Assembly: GCA_034336665.1 (NCBI GenBank)
Contig: JAPFBE010000033.1
Location: 2,170,001 to 2,234,000 of the forward strand
DNA from: Luscinia megarhynchos
Lineage: Eukaryota > Chordata > Aves > Passeriformes > Turdidae
Direction: 5' to 3'
Length of the DNA: 64,000 bases
The position numbers were made by a program, and so were the translations under genes. The notes beneath the pieces were generated by a model, which saw only the letters and a program-made list of their open reading frames with translations, searched no databases and was not told the origin of the DNA. Of the stretch, positions 34,482-46,040 are shown one piece after another (within the stretch, counting starts at the first letter, position 1; every line of letters starts with the position of its first letter).

Positions 34482-34835
34482 TAAAGTTACCTCAAGAGAA
34501 TTTGGTTTATATTCACTTAGGTCCAGGTCGGAACCCCCTGGTACCTACCCTGTGGCTGGGAGTTTCACACTGAATGATGTAATGCTATAGATCACAGGGA
34601 CCCTTCAGGAGTCTGACACCTAGGGCGTTTACAGCTGCCTATTAAGTCAGCACTCTAGTTACTTATGGCCCATCAGCAGAGATGGGTACCTTCAGGCTAA
34701 GTGTGAATGTCCAGGTACTTCCATGACAGGGGGTATATCACAGCTGAGTTCAATTGTGTAAAGACAAAGAAGCAGTACCCTGCCTCTTAGAGTTGGCCTC
34801 TTTCCTGTGTTCAACACCCAGGTTGTAGCCTGAGG
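34482..34835. other. Unassigned DNA
   Basis: Nothing recognised. Confidence 0.35.
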
Positions 34836-35690
34836 TGGTGTTATGAACCAGTTTAAACACAGAAGAGCAAAGAAAACTGTCTCTGTGAATAAAACAGAAA
34901 GAACTTTGAAGGTTTAAAATATTCCCCCCCAAAAAACAGGATAAAACCCAAACGAGATTAAATGTTGATGCAAAAAAGTTGATATATTTTCATTTAATAA
35001 TAAAAGAGGCAAAGAGAAAGAAAAAGTAGAGAAAGATTACAAAAAGCTAAGGGTACTTAAAAAAGCATAGGATAGATCACCACCACACTGTGCTACCTTT
35101 GTTGCTGCTGAGATGGGGTGGGGGGAGCAGAGCAGTTTTTGCCTTTTTTTTTTTCTTGCTGTTTGAAGAATCTACCTTCTCTGATCTTGGGGCAGTTTGG
35201 CTGGAATGCAGGAGCTGATCCGCCTAAATGCGGGCGTGGTGCCCGATTGCTGCAGCCAAACCTCGGTCCACTAGCGGTGTTGTCACCATGGAATGCAGGG
35301 GTAGGGCATTCCACAACTCACTCATTACTTCGGTCCAAGGGCGCAGGTTCGGGGGGTTCTTTCTAAGCAAGCGGCATCGGCTCCAAGTCATTCTAGGGTG
35401 TCTCGCATCAGGCAATGGTGGTGGTGATGGGAAAGGCAAAGGTCGGGTATTCTGCCCTTTGCTTTCCCCTCCACATTTTGCACCAGTTTTGCCTTTCTTT
35501 TTGGGGCCTCAAGGCGGGCTTCTCACAGTCTGTTCTACACATAGTTTTCAGGTGCTCAAGAGTGATTATGATAGGCAGACATAGAAGCACTTTTTAAAGC
35601 CTTTCTCCTATTATCAGGCTCTTACAGGTGGCAGGTATGCACACCCTCTGCACCTAGGCCGTTAAGTGGTCGTCTGAGTCATTAACCAGT
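34836..35690. mobile_element. Possible LTR-type repeat
   Basis: Begins TGTTATGAACC and continues through an A-rich TTTAATAATAAAAG stretch into a GC-rich half with a T-run. This layout is similar to other antisense LTRs here. No duplication and no second copy were found, so both identity and ends are uncertain. The frames at 35093-35590 are not gene-like. Confidence 0.35.
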
Positions 35691-35704
35691 CCAGTCTCTG
35701 ACGC

Positions 35705-35851
35705 CCCAACTGGCTATAACTCTCTTTCAGGTATCTGTAAAGAGTGAGAAATTCACCCCTAAACCTCTTCTTCTCCAGGCCTAACAACCTGAGGTCCCGT
35801 CACTGCACCTCATAGGGCATGATCTCCAGACCCTTCACCAGCTTAGTTTAC
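35705..35851 (-). mobile_element. CR1 fragment copy 7
   Basis: Reverse complement of the CR1 thumb region (GGCCTGGAGAAGAAGAGG, then the text encoding SLEKRR-like residues). It is truncated on both sides and ends where another CR1 tail starts. Confidence 0.7.
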
Positions 35852-36165
35852 TGAATCACAGAATCTCCTGAGTTGGAAGGGACCCACAAGTATCACTGAG
35901 TACAACTCCCCACCCCACGAAGGACCATCTCCAAGAGTCACACCATGTGCCTGCGAGTATTGAACTCTGTCAGGCTAATATAAACCTCCCCTTACACAAC
36001 TTTAGGCCATTCCCTCGGGACCTATCACTGGTAACCAAAGAGATCAGTGTCTGCCCCTCCTCTTCCCATCACAAGGAAGTTGTAGATTGCAGTGAGTCTC
36101 CCCTCAGTCTCCTCCAGGCTGAACAGACCAAGTGACCTCAGCTGCTCCTCATATGGTTTCTGTAC
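35852..36165 (-). mobile_element. CR1 3' end copy 8
   Basis: The 3' terminus at left (TGAATCACAGAATCTCCTGAG, reversed tail) runs up to the YEEQLR segment near 36155. The last part of ORF2 is broken. The next element, an LTR, begins at about 36168. Confidence 0.78.
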
Positions 36166-36167
36166 TA

Positions 36168-37016
36168 CTTTGAAAGCAAATCAGCAGGACATTCCAAGTC
36201 AGAACTACAATTTAATAGAAAAACGAAATTAAAGGAAGGAAACACTGTCTTAAACTGACAGAGTCAGGATTCAACCTGACACCCTGTTGGTCAGAGTGGT
36301 GGTAGCAGTCCGATTAAATGGTGGCTGCAGTCATGTTGGAGTGATAGATGTGGTTCTGTTGAAGCGGTGATCCTTAAGAAGGGTCTAGTCTTCCTCTGAA
36401 GGTCCAGTGGTGGTTATGGAGCTCTTGTCCTCTGGCAATCCAGTAGGTAGGGGCTGACTGTTGTGTTCCAAGTCTCAGATTATATACAGGTAGGAATGCT
36501 TGATTCCTTCCCCTGGGAGGAGCATCTCACAATGGGATGATGTAATTTTATGAGTCATGCAGTAAGACTTGATGACCCTTTAGCAGAAGATAGTCCCTGG
36601 AGGGAGTTATGAGGGATGAGTCATGGAGGAGATAAAAAACATGATGTAGAAAGATCTGGTTTTCCTCTGGAATCCAGTGGAAAAGGCTGCCTTGGTGATC
36701 AAAATCTCCGTTTTTATCTAGGTAGGAAAAGATTGGCTCCTCTCCCTGGCTGGAGCATCTCCCAATGTGATGATGTAATTTTTTCAGTCATACAGTGGGA
36801 CTTAATGGCCCATTAGCAGATGATATCTTCCTGGAGGAAGGATGGGTTGTGGAAAAGATAAAGATGACTGCCCCACCTGGTTTTAAAGATGGCCCATTAG
36901 CACATAATATGTCCCACGGAGATAAGGATCACTGCCCCACCCGGCTTCAATAGATACACATTTAATACACATAGAATACACATTTCTGGTCACATCCTGT
37001 ATTGTAACCCAAGACA
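36168..37016 (-). mobile_element. Solo LTR, family D copy 2, with internal duplication
   Basis: Reverse-oriented relative of 18415-19149. It ends at right with ...CCCAAGACA (LTR start TGTCTTGGGTTACAATACAGG). The segment with ATGATGTAATTTT, CATTAGCAGA and GGAGG occurs twice (about 36484-36640 and 36718-36870), which accounts for its extra length over copy 1. The left end is uncertain. Confidence 0.72.
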
Positions 37017-37050
37017 CTTTACTAGTCACTGAAGTGAGACTAACAGGCCT

Positions 37051-37602
37051 TTAGTTTCCAGGGTCATCCTTCTTGCTTTTCTTGAAAATTGGGACAACGT
37101 TTGCCAGATTCGAGTCAGCTGGGGCCTTATTTGGATTCCCAAGACTGCTCAAAAATCTTTGAGAGAGGTTTTGCAATGACATCAGCCAGGTCTTTGAGGA
37201 TTCTTGGATGAATCCCATCAGGTCCCATAGATTTGTAGGGATCCAACTGGAGCAGCAGATCCTGCACATGTTCAGGGTTGACTGGGATTTGATCATTCTG
37301 GCAGTCATGGTCCTCCAGCTCATGGCATTGAGACCCTCTTGGTCCATCATCCGTGTTGAAGATAGAAGCAAAGAATGCATCAAACACCTCTGCCTTGTCC
37401 ATGTCCCTCTTTGTGAGGTGACCATCCTCATCCTGTAAAAGGCTAATGTTGTTTTTACACTGTCTTTTGTAACTAATATATTCGAAAAAGCTCTTTTTGT
37501 TGTCCCCCACAGTTCTGGCCGCTTCAACTCCAATTGAGCTTTGCCTACATGAATTTTCTCCCTACAGTGGCAAGCAGTATCTCTGTATTCTTACCCATGT
37601 CA
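37051..37602 (-). pseudogene. CR1 copy 9 RT beginning
   Basis: Frames 37127-37510 and 37051-37533 overlap with a frameshift. Text includes [81 protein letters not shown] and NLANVVPIFKKSKKDDPGN. No catalytic aspartates remain, because the copy ends before them. Confidence 0.8.
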
Positions 37603-37608
37603 GTTGAC
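37603..37608. repeat. Target-site duplication GTTGAC (left)
   Basis: Six bases repeated at 38059-38064. Confidence 0.87.
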
Positions 37609-38058
37609 TGTAGCTGGTTTTCCTGGGTTGGTGCTTTCCAACCCCAAAGCCTAACAGCTTCAGGTCTAGATTTCTCTAGACTTGCGCTGTTGGGCTTACA
37701 GCTACCCACTAGCGGAGTACAGAAAGGCTGAGACAACGCGGCACTGGTTCTGAAGATAGCTTTACTTCTTCAAAGGGGAGTACAGCGATGTCTGAATATA
37801 TCAGATAACAAAGGACTTTTTATAGGTTTACAGAGGATTGAATTTTCTACCAATAAAACTACAGCTTTTAAACTAACCAATTATCTTAAAATTCTTAAGT
37901 AAAAAAGGACCAATAACTTGTTGGCTTTAAGAGCCAATAGAAATCCAAGAAGATAACAGGGTTTTTGATAAGGGGGATGGGGAGTCGGTTGCTAAGCATT
38001 CAGTAATTATGGGATGGAATTCCAGGGATAGATTTTAGGGGGAGTAACATTCTCTACA
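37609..38058 (-). mobile_element. Solo LTR, family J (450 bp)
   Basis: TGTAGCTGG ... TCTCTACA ends and a perfect 6-bp GTTGAC duplication, as made by betaretrovirus-like integrases. TATAAAAAG on the minus strand near 37820 favours minus orientation. An AATAAA also lies on the plus strand near 37853, so orientation is not certain. Confidence 0.82.
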
Positions 38059-38064
38059 GTTGAC
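38059..38064. repeat. Target-site duplication GTTGAC (right)
   Basis: Partner of 37603-37608. Confidence 0.87.
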
Positions 38065-39044
38065 CTTTCTTCCACTGGCCATACACCTTCCTTTTTTGCC
38101 TTATTTCCAAAAGGAGATCCCTTCTCAGTCCATCCAACCTTTTACTTTGCTTGCTTGACTTCTGACATTTAGGAATTGCCTGCTCCTGTGCCCTTTAGGA
38201 GGTGATGTTCAAAAAGTGACCAGCACTGATGGACCCAGCACCTTCAAAAACATTTTCCCAGGGGACCTTACTAGTTGCCTGAGCAGCCCAAAGTCAGCTC
38301 TCCTCATGTCCAGAGTTGAGGTTTTGCTGTCACTTTTCCTTCTGTCCCCAGAGATTTTAAACTTGATTGCTTCATGGTCCCTTGGTGGCCAAGACGGCTG
38401 CCAATCTCCTCTTCACTCACGAGATCCACTCTGTTGACAAGTAGTAGGTAAGCTCCCTTTGTTCCTATTCCATAAAGTTGTCATCCAGGTGTTTTAGGAA
38501 TCTTCTGGCCCATTTCATACCAGCTGTGTGATTCTCCCAGTTAATTTCTGGCAAGCTGAAGTCCCCTATAAGGTCCGTTGACTTGGAAGCATCCCTTAGT
38601 TCCTTAAAGAATAATTCATCAGCGTCATTGTTCTGTCTTGGTGGTCTATAGTAGACTGACAATTACATCCACGTTATTTGTCTGCCCCTTGATTCTTATT
38701 TAGAGACTCCCGATTGTGCCATTGCCAACTGTGAGCTCCATACATTGTAACCCTTCTATTACATGCAGTGCCACCCCTCTGCCTCTTCTGCCCTGCCTAT
38801 CCCTCCTGAAGAGCCTATAACCACCCAACATGGCACTTCAGTCACAGGACTCATCTCACCAAGTTTCATTTATACCAATGGTGTAAAATCTTTGGGACTG
38901 GGCCAAAGCCTCGAGCTTGTCTTGTTTAATCTTCATGCTGTGTGCATTAGTGTAGAAATATTTCAGGTGTGGTACATTATAGCCAACACCTTGTGAAACA
39001 GACTGAGGGATCCCATTAGTACTCGTTTCCTCAAGTTTTGACAC
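38065..39044 (-). pseudogene. CR1 copy 9 ORF2 endonuclease and linker remnant
   Basis: Reads VPHLKYFYTNAHSMKIKQDKLE, GINETW, then SVYYRPPRQNNDADELFFKELRD, DLIGDFSLPEINWENHTAG and RRFLKHLDDNF from right to left. It is broken by stops near 38450, 38680 and 38850. The SDH motif region near 38370 is degraded. Confidence 0.8.
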
Positions 39045-39164
39045 AGCATCCCATCAGTCATCACTGGCAAGCCTGGTTTTGTTCCTTTTCCCCTTCCAGT
39101 CTAGTTTAAAGCTCTATCAATGAGCCCTGCTAGCTCCTGTGCTAGAACACCTTTTCCCCTTTGA

Positions 39165-39765
39165 GAAAGGTGTCAGTAAACCAGGCATTGAGTAAATCTC
39201 CCCATGCTCAAAAACCCCAAGATTTTTCTGATTAGACCAGTATCGGAGCCATGCATTGACTTGATGGATCTGCCTATTTCTTCCAATATTATTTTTTCTT
39301 TGTTACTAGAAGTGTCAAGGAAATCACTACCCGTGCTCCAGATCCCTCTACCAACCATCCCAGGACACTGAAGTCTCTTTTGATTGCTCTCAGACTTCTC
39401 TTTATTTTGTTGCTGCCAGTTGGAACAGCCAATAGTAGATAGTAATCAGAGGGCCTTACTAGATTGGAAAGTTTTCCAGTAATGTCCCTCATCTGAGCCC
39501 CTGGGATACAGCCAACTTCCATGTGAATTGGGTCCGATCTGCATATTGGCTCATCTGTTCCCCTTAAAAGGGACTCTCTTATTACAACTACTCTTCCTTT
39601 TAACAGAGGAGGTTCTTATGTGAGGTATAGGTGGTGTTGTTTTAGAACACCCCACTATCCCAGAAGGATCTTCACCCACCTCATTGGTTGTCTGGCCTTC
39701 TAGTTCCAGAGCCTCATACCTGTTGTAGAAGGTACCTGTCCTACTTGTCAAATTCTGAGGAGGAG
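39165..39765 (-). pseudogene. CR1 copy 9 ORF1 remnant
   Basis: NRYEALELEGQTTNEVGED (39690-39735) matches copy 2. Then a basic block and GCIPGAQMRDITGKLSNLVRPSDYYLLL (the Gly block of the esterase) follow. The serine block lies in the broken stretch near 39560-39610. Frameshifted and 5'-truncated. Confidence 0.7.
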
Positions 39766-39814
39766 GAACCTTCTTCTTTGTATGTGCAGTGACCTGCTTC
39801 CAGCCTTCATCTTA

Positions 39815-40010
39815 AACAGACCCTTGACTGACAGTTGACCCTCTCTGTACTGTCTCCAGCACCTCAATGTCCTTCCTGAACTGAGGGGCCCAGAACTGGA
39901 CATAGTAATTGAGGTGTGGCCAAAGGGTGTTTGCAAGTACATGGGGACAATCACTTCCCTGGTCCTGCTGGCCACACTATTGCTGATACAAGCCAGGACG
40001 CCGCTTGATT
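39815..40010 (-). mobile_element. CR1 fragment copy 10
   Basis: Small reversed CR1 ORF2 fragment ([21 protein letters not shown] region), truncated on both sides and separate from copy 9 by its position in the protein. Confidence 0.7.
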
Positions 40011-42412
40011 TTTCATATGTGTTACAGTAGATAGTGTTCCTCATATTTGCTGTTTCACTTCTCTTTTTTTTCGAGTCTGGTTTTTCAAAGTATAGTGCTC
40101 ATTGCTCTTGTACCTTAAAGTTCCTCATCATGGTGACTCATAATGAAAGAAACCTAGAAGCAGTTCAGAAAGAGGCCCTCCCTCTGTAAACTGAAGGGAA
40201 ATGTACCCAATAACATATCCACTGACAAGTCCTGTGCAGAATAGCATTTATTAAAAATAAGTATGGAGCAATGCTTCAGTTCCAGTACCCAAATGGCATG
40301 TTGTTTTTCCTTTGTGATCTACAAGTTAATGGTCCTGTCTCGTAGAGGTCTTGTCCATCTGCATGATGTAGTATTAGCAATTTAATAGCATGTCAGTGTA
40401 AATATGCAGGAATAAAACACCAGAATGCTTCTGAAATGCTAATAATAGAGTAATAGGCACAGGGATCAAACTCCTAATGAATGCCATGTGAATACTCGTG
40501 ACTCTCCCTGACTAATCCTCCTCTTCCTGACAGAGTATTAAGTGCCATGTTATTGTGGATATTTTCTTATATTGGTTATTTGGGTAAAGAGGTACTTGAA
40601 TAAAATTTGCATCCTTGTCTTGAGTTTCAATAACTAAAGAATTTTGAAACACAATGTGTCTTTGCCTCACTTCTTTTCTAGAGGCATTAACTAAAAGGCA
40701 ACTTCATATGCACCTTGTATGGAAAGTACTATAGCAAGGGCTCTGATTAAGATATCTTTTTCTTCCTCTCCTTTCTCCTGCTAGGTCTGTCTTTGGGGAC
40801 TGCTCATATAGTGAACTCATACAGCCAGAGAACTGAGAGTGGAGTACTGTCACATCTGGTGGATAAATTAGGAATAATATGTTAGGTAGCTTTTTGATTA
40901 GGTAAGAAAATAACACTTAACAGAACTATTTGCATGAATATTATTAGTAGCCAAAACTAATTTAAGTGCAGCAAAAGGTATTTCTAGTGACTCTGAGTAG
41001 AACTTTTTTGCAGAAGATGAATGTGAAAGTTTACCAAGTATCTTCCTTCCCCCCGCTTTTTAATATGCCATGGCAAATAAATGCCTTTGTTTTGCAGCTG
41101 CTTCTTTATTTTCATAGGTTTGGGTTGGAGATACCCCTTCCTCTAGCTTTAAAAAGGCAGAGGTTGCTTGTTTGTTTGCTTTTAATTTTTTCTTCTTCTC
41201 TTTCTCTTCTCTGGTTTGATGAATCAAGAGAATAAAAATAACTCCTGCTTGATGCTTGCTTTGATGGTATTTGGATACAGTAGGGGTGACAAGGGGGACC
41301 CTTTCTGTCCCATCCCATTTGCTGCAGATAAATTCTCCATCTCCTCTTCCCCAGATACTTGGCAGCTTTTGCTGTAAGTCTGTCTGCCCAGCATCCCATA
41401 TTGTCTCTACCTCAGGATTTGAACTATAGTGACAGTATAAATGGGGCCCTTTATCAGGAGATCCTGTGTGACTGCAGGAGTCTCAGCTGAGCAGCAGCAA
41501 GGAGGAACCCCACACCAAATGCAGTGTGGCTCTTTTTCATGACACAGACTTGACTGCAGGTAGCTGGCTTTTCCATCATTACAGTTATTTTCTCTTCATG
41601 TGTCTAATGACAGTAAAATAACTGTATCCACAGGGGGCTGTAACTAAACGAGCAAGTGGAATGCTTTCTTAAACTTGTTAAAATGACTTTTCAGTCTATG
41701 GAAATTTTATTAACTTCAAACTCTTGTATCTTTTTTATTTGAACCTTTTGTTGATGCTGACTGTATTACACTTTTACCCTATTCTACAAAATATAAACTA
41801 TTTTTTATTAATTTTAGTATGTAAATGGCACAGCTCATTGTGCTGAGTGCATCTTTTGTCTGTATCCTGAAAGGAAGACATGGTTTGGATGCGTCTGCCT
41901 GTGCTAGTAGGAGGCCCAAAGTTAAAGAAAAACTGGATTCTGCTCAGTTAGAATTTGGTTAAAGAGATTTTGCATTCCTTTGTTTGTAACTGTTTCTGAT
42001 GGCTCATGTATGCAAGATTATTTTCTGTTAAATATGATGTACCCTTGTTCTTTGAAATATATTAAAGAGCTCTTTCGCAATAGATGACTAATTCTCATAT
42101 CACAGTTTGGTACTTATGTTACAGAAAAACTGCAGTAGTGCATTGAGGTACATTGAGGTACATCACTGTATTTGGTCTGTCTGGAATGGAGATAATTTCT
42201 CCATAGCAGCCCTCCCAGTGCTGTGCTTTGCATTGGTAGCCAGAAAGGTGTTGAGAACACATCAGTGTTTTGTCTATTCCTAAGCAGCGCTGGCACAGCA
42301 TCAACGCTGTCTCTCAACATTCCCCCATCACCAGTAGGCTGAGCATGGGCAAAGTCTTGGGAGGCGACACAACTAGGACAGCTGACCCAAACTGACAAAA
42401 GGGATGCATCAG
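40011..42412. other. Unassigned DNA, no repeats recognised
   Basis: The longest stretch without a mobile element that I recognise. No splice-flanked coding segment, conserved motif or RNA gene was found on either strand. A 10-bp ATTGAGGTAC unit is doubled at 42142-42162. It may be intronic or intergenic single-copy DNA. Confidence 0.45.
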
Positions 42413-42998
42413 GCACAGCATTATCAGCCAGTCAAGGGAGGGGATTGCCTCACTCTACTCTGCACTGGTGCAGCCTCACCTTGAGTACTGCGTGCAGTTA
42501 TGGGCACCACTATATACAAAGTATATTAAGATATTAGAGATCGTCCAAAAGAGGGCAACAAAGATGATGAAGGGCCTTGAGGAGAAGCTGTATGAGAAGT
42601 GGCTGAGGTCACTTGGCTTGTTCAGCCTGGAGGAGACTGACAGAAGACCTCATTGCAGTCTACAACTTCCTAGTGAGGGGAAGAGGAGGGACAGACACTG
42701 ATCTCTTCTTTCTGGTGATCAGTGACAGGACCTAAGAGAATGGCATGAAGCTGAGTCAGGGGAGGTTTAGGTATGATATTAGGAAAAGGTTCTTGACCCA
42801 GAAGGTGGTTGGGCACTGGAACAGGCTCCCCAGGGAAGTGGTCACAGCACCAAGCCTGCCACAGTTCAAGGAGCATTTGGACAATACTCTCAGTCGCATG
42901 GTGTGAATCTTGGGGCTGTCTTGTGCAGGGCCAGGAATTGGACTTTGATGACCCTTGTAGGTGTCTTTCAACTAAGGATATTCTATGATTCTATGAAG
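42413..42998 (+). mobile_element. CR1 3' end copy 11
   Basis: The ORF2 thumb ([31 protein letters not shown]) and 3' untranslated region, ending in two copies of the octamer (ATTCTATGATTCTATGA) at 42981-42997. This marks a true CR1 3' terminus. It is strongly 5'-truncated. Confidence 0.88.
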
Positions 42999-43290
42999 TT
43001 TATTTATGTTACCTTGCTAACCAGGGGGTCCCCAAAGCAACCCCCAGGTAGACGTAGATGCAGGCACCATTAAACTCAGTCTATGCCACAGGATCGCTGT
43101 CTGCTGTTCACACAGGCTTATCAAGAGTTATTCCTAGCTGCAAGGTTACTTGATCGATTTACAATCCTTCTCAAAAGTCTTCTGCTTTTCAACCCATTCC
43201 TCCCAGCATTCCACCCCCTCACTCAAGAGACTGCTGCTGCTGGGGCTGGAAATGTGGGATAGGGAGTTTACAGAGGCATTATTCACTGGG
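42999..43290. other. Unassigned DNA between two CR1 copies
   Basis: No gene or repeat recognised. Confidence 0.4.
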
Positions 43291-44327
43291 TTAACTGTCT
43301 GGATGGCTGGTCCTGGGGAGTGGTGGTGAACAACATCCAGTTGGCATCCGGTCACTAGTGGAGGTCCCTAGGGCTCAGGACTGGGGCCAGATCTGTTTAA
43401 TATCTTTATCAATTATTTAGATGAGGGGATCAAGTGTACCCTCAGTAAGTTCACAGGCAACACTAAGTTGGGTGGGATTGTTGATCTGCTGGAGGGTAGG
43501 AAAGGTCTGCAGAGATATCTGGACAGACTGGATCAATGGGCTGAGGCCAATTGTATGAGATTCAACAAGGCCAAGGGTTGGGTCCTGCACTTGGGTCACA
43601 ACAACCCCATGCAGTGCTAGAGGCTGGGGGAAGAGTGGCTGGAAAGCAGTCCAGCAGAAAAGGACCTGTGAGTGCAGCTTGAAAGCCAGCTGAACATGAG
43701 CCAAAAGCGTGCCCAAGTGGCCAAAGGGCCAATGGCATCCCGACCTATATCAGCAATAGTGTGGCCAGCAGGACCAGGGCAGTAATTGCCCCCCATATAT
43801 GGCACTGGTGAGGCCACATCTCGAGTGCTGTGTTCACTTCTGGACCCCTCACAGCAAGAAAGAAATTGAGAGGCTGTAGTGTGTCCAGAGAAGGGGAACA
43901 GAGATGGGGAAGGGTCTTGAGAATAAATCATATGAGGAGTGGCTGAGGGAGCTGGGGCTGTTTAGCCTGAAGAAAAGAAGGTTCAGGAGAGACCTTATCA
44001 CATTGTACAACTACCTGAAAAGAAATTTTAGCGAGGCGGGAATCAGTCTCTTCTCCCAGGCAATTAGTGACAGGACAAGAGGACATGGCCTCAAGCTGGC
44101 CAGAGGAGGTTCAGGTTTGACATCAGGAAGAATTACTTCATGGAAAGGGTAGCTGAGCCTTGGAATGGGCTGCCCAGGGAGATGGTAGAGTTGCCATCCC
44201 TGGAAACATTCAAGAAACAACTGGATGTGGCATTTAGTGCTATGGTTTAGTTGACATGGTGGTGTTCGGTCAAAGGTTGGATTCAATGATCTTGGTCTTT
44301 TCCAACCTTAATGATTCTATGATTTAA
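43291..44327 (+). mobile_element. CR1 3' half copy 12
   Basis: Starts at the RT stretch DGWS.GVVVNNIQLASGH, passes a degraded catalytic region (FTGNTKLGG in place of FADDTKLGG), [18 protein letters not shown], the thumb (frame 43904-44152, [23 protein letters not shown]), and ends with ATGATTCTATGATTT near 44327. It has several stops and frameshifts. Confidence 0.86.
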
Positions 44328-44648
44328 GTGTCCCACCCCTCTTGTCAGGAAATTTGGCCACTCAGTCAGCCAGGCACCACTGATAGGTTGTATGATTTGA
44401 TGTATTAATTCCTAAGATATTTGAATATTGTCCTCCATCCCAGCTGATTCTGCAGTCTGATCGAAGCAGCACATGCCTTCAAAGTGGGAACAGCATTTAT
44501 GTTGACGAGGGAGATAGTTCATCAGTAATCAGTGTTGTAAGGTTCCTCTCTGTACAGCAGTTACTTCAAAATTGATATCAACAATTGTCTTGGATATCCC
44601 ATTTAAACATTTCACGAGGGCACGTGGCAGGCTCTCTCTGTTTGCTAC
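44328..44648. other. Unassigned DNA
   Basis: No gene or repeat recognised. Confidence 0.35.
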
Positions 44649-46040
44649 TGTCATGGATTTGGTGTTGGCCAAATAGCCAGTACACCTACTAGAATTATTT
44701 ACTCATTTCCTGCTGTGAGATAGGATTAGGAGCAAGGCAAAATAGGCTCAAACTTAAAAGGGTACAAAGAAAAACTTTATTACTAGAAACTATAAGAAGA
44801 AAAAAATAAAACTCAGAATAAAACTTTCAGAACACTTCCCCCACAACTTCCTTTCTTTCATACCAACCACATACAGAAACAAATCAGTCAGTTTACAATC
44901 TCTGAAATAGTGTTTCACCAATTTACTTGGCAGAGGAGCTTCTTCAATCTATGCAGTTTTCTCCACAAGAAACAGTTTTCTCATGGCCTCGATGTCACAG
45001 TGAATCAGTGGCCGGGGAGAATGGAAATCTGATCACTGTGTAAAAATCTCTTCCTCAACTAACAGTCTTCCCACAACTGTCATCGAGGACCATATCAACT
45101 TATGGGGCACACTTTAAGGATTATAACAGTTCAAACAAAAGCTCTCTTCATCTTAGAAAACAGAGGTCTTCTTCTTTTTCTTCTTATTTTTTTCTCTTCT
45201 TCTTTCATCTTCTTTCTTGTCCTTTCTTATTTCTTCTTTCTCCTTCCTTTTTTCTTTTTCTTTCTACTTCCTTCTTTCTTCTTCCTTCTTTCATCTTCTT
45301 TTTCCTTCTTTCTTCTTTCTTTTTCTTCTTTCTTTTTCTTCTTTCTTCTTCCTTTTTTCTTCTTTCCTCTTTCTTTCTTCTCCCTTCTTCCTTCTTCTTC
45401 TTTCTTCTTCTTTCTTCTTCTTTCTTATTCCATCTTCATTCTTCTTCCATCTTCTTTCCTCTTCCTTCTTTCTTTTTCTTCTGTCTCCTTCTTCCTTCTT
45501 CCTTCTTCCTTCTTCCTTCTTTTTTTCCTCCTTCCTTCTTCTTTTTCTTTCTTCTTCCTTCTTCCTTTTTCTCAATTCATTTTTCATCTTCTTTCTTTCT
45601 TCTTCTTGTTTCTCCTTTCTTTCTTGGTCTTCTTTCTTCATCTTATTCTTTCTCCTTTATTTATTGTTCCTCTTCCTTTGTTCGGCTTATTCTTTGGGTT
45701 TTTTTCCTTCTTCTTTCTTCTTCTTGTTTCTTTTTTGTTCTTCTTTTTCCTTCTTTCTTCTTCTTTCCTCTTTCTTTCTTCTTCTTTCCTCTTTCTTTCT
45801 TCTTCTTTCTTCTTGGAGTGTCTTTCTCGTTATACCTTGGGTTAAATATTCACAAAGCTATGCCAAAAATCCGTCAAGCTTTGGCCAAGACACAGTTTCT
45901 CTGCGATGGGGGAGAGCACCTCTGGGCTCACGTCGCTGCCTCAACCCTCCGCACTTCGAAACTAACCACACTTTGTCAAAGTATCACCTTTTACACCAGC
46001 AATTCTAAAGCCTCACAAACAACTAACTATATTTTCTCAC
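44649..46040 (-). mobile_element. ERV LTR, family B copy 2, with microsatellite expansion
   Basis: TGTCATGGATTTGG start and the following 450 bp align with 8100-8560. Typical shared pieces are the ACAACATACAG/CCACATACAGAAAC segment and TCAGTCAG. The family sequence is interrupted or expanded by the TTC-rich tract and resumes after it. The right boundary with the ERV3 leader near 46040 is approximate. Confidence 0.75.
45165..45815. repeat. TTC/TTCC polypyrimidine microsatellite (about 650 bp)
   Basis: Almost only T and C on the plus strand, in irregular CTT, TTC and TTCC units with rare interruptions. The reverse strand is a pure purine GAA/GGAA tract. The 247- and 263-residue Ser/Phe/Leu frames and the 116-residue Lys/Glu frame here are translations of this repeat, not genes. 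Such tracts can form triplex DNA. Confidence 0.95.

Larger units (their letters stand above)
37017..39765 (-). mobile_element. CR1 LINE copy 9, split by a solo LTR
   Basis: From right to left on the minus strand: ORF1 remnant (39165-39765), ORF2 endonuclease (38465-39044), linker (38065-38460), LTR, RT beginning (37017-37602). It stops at PVSLTS, just before the RT catalytic core. Same subfamily as copy 2. Confidence 0.85.

Noticed and set aside
40011..42412. Possible host exons in the longest repeat-free stretch
   Set aside because: No frame over 100 residues, no recognisable domain and no convincing splice-flanked coding segment.
45102..46008. Long plus-strand Ser/Phe/Leu frames (247 and 263 residues) and a Lys/Glu-rich minus frame
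   Set aside because: They are translations of the TTC/TTCC microsatellite in different frames; no start context, no complexity, no homology.
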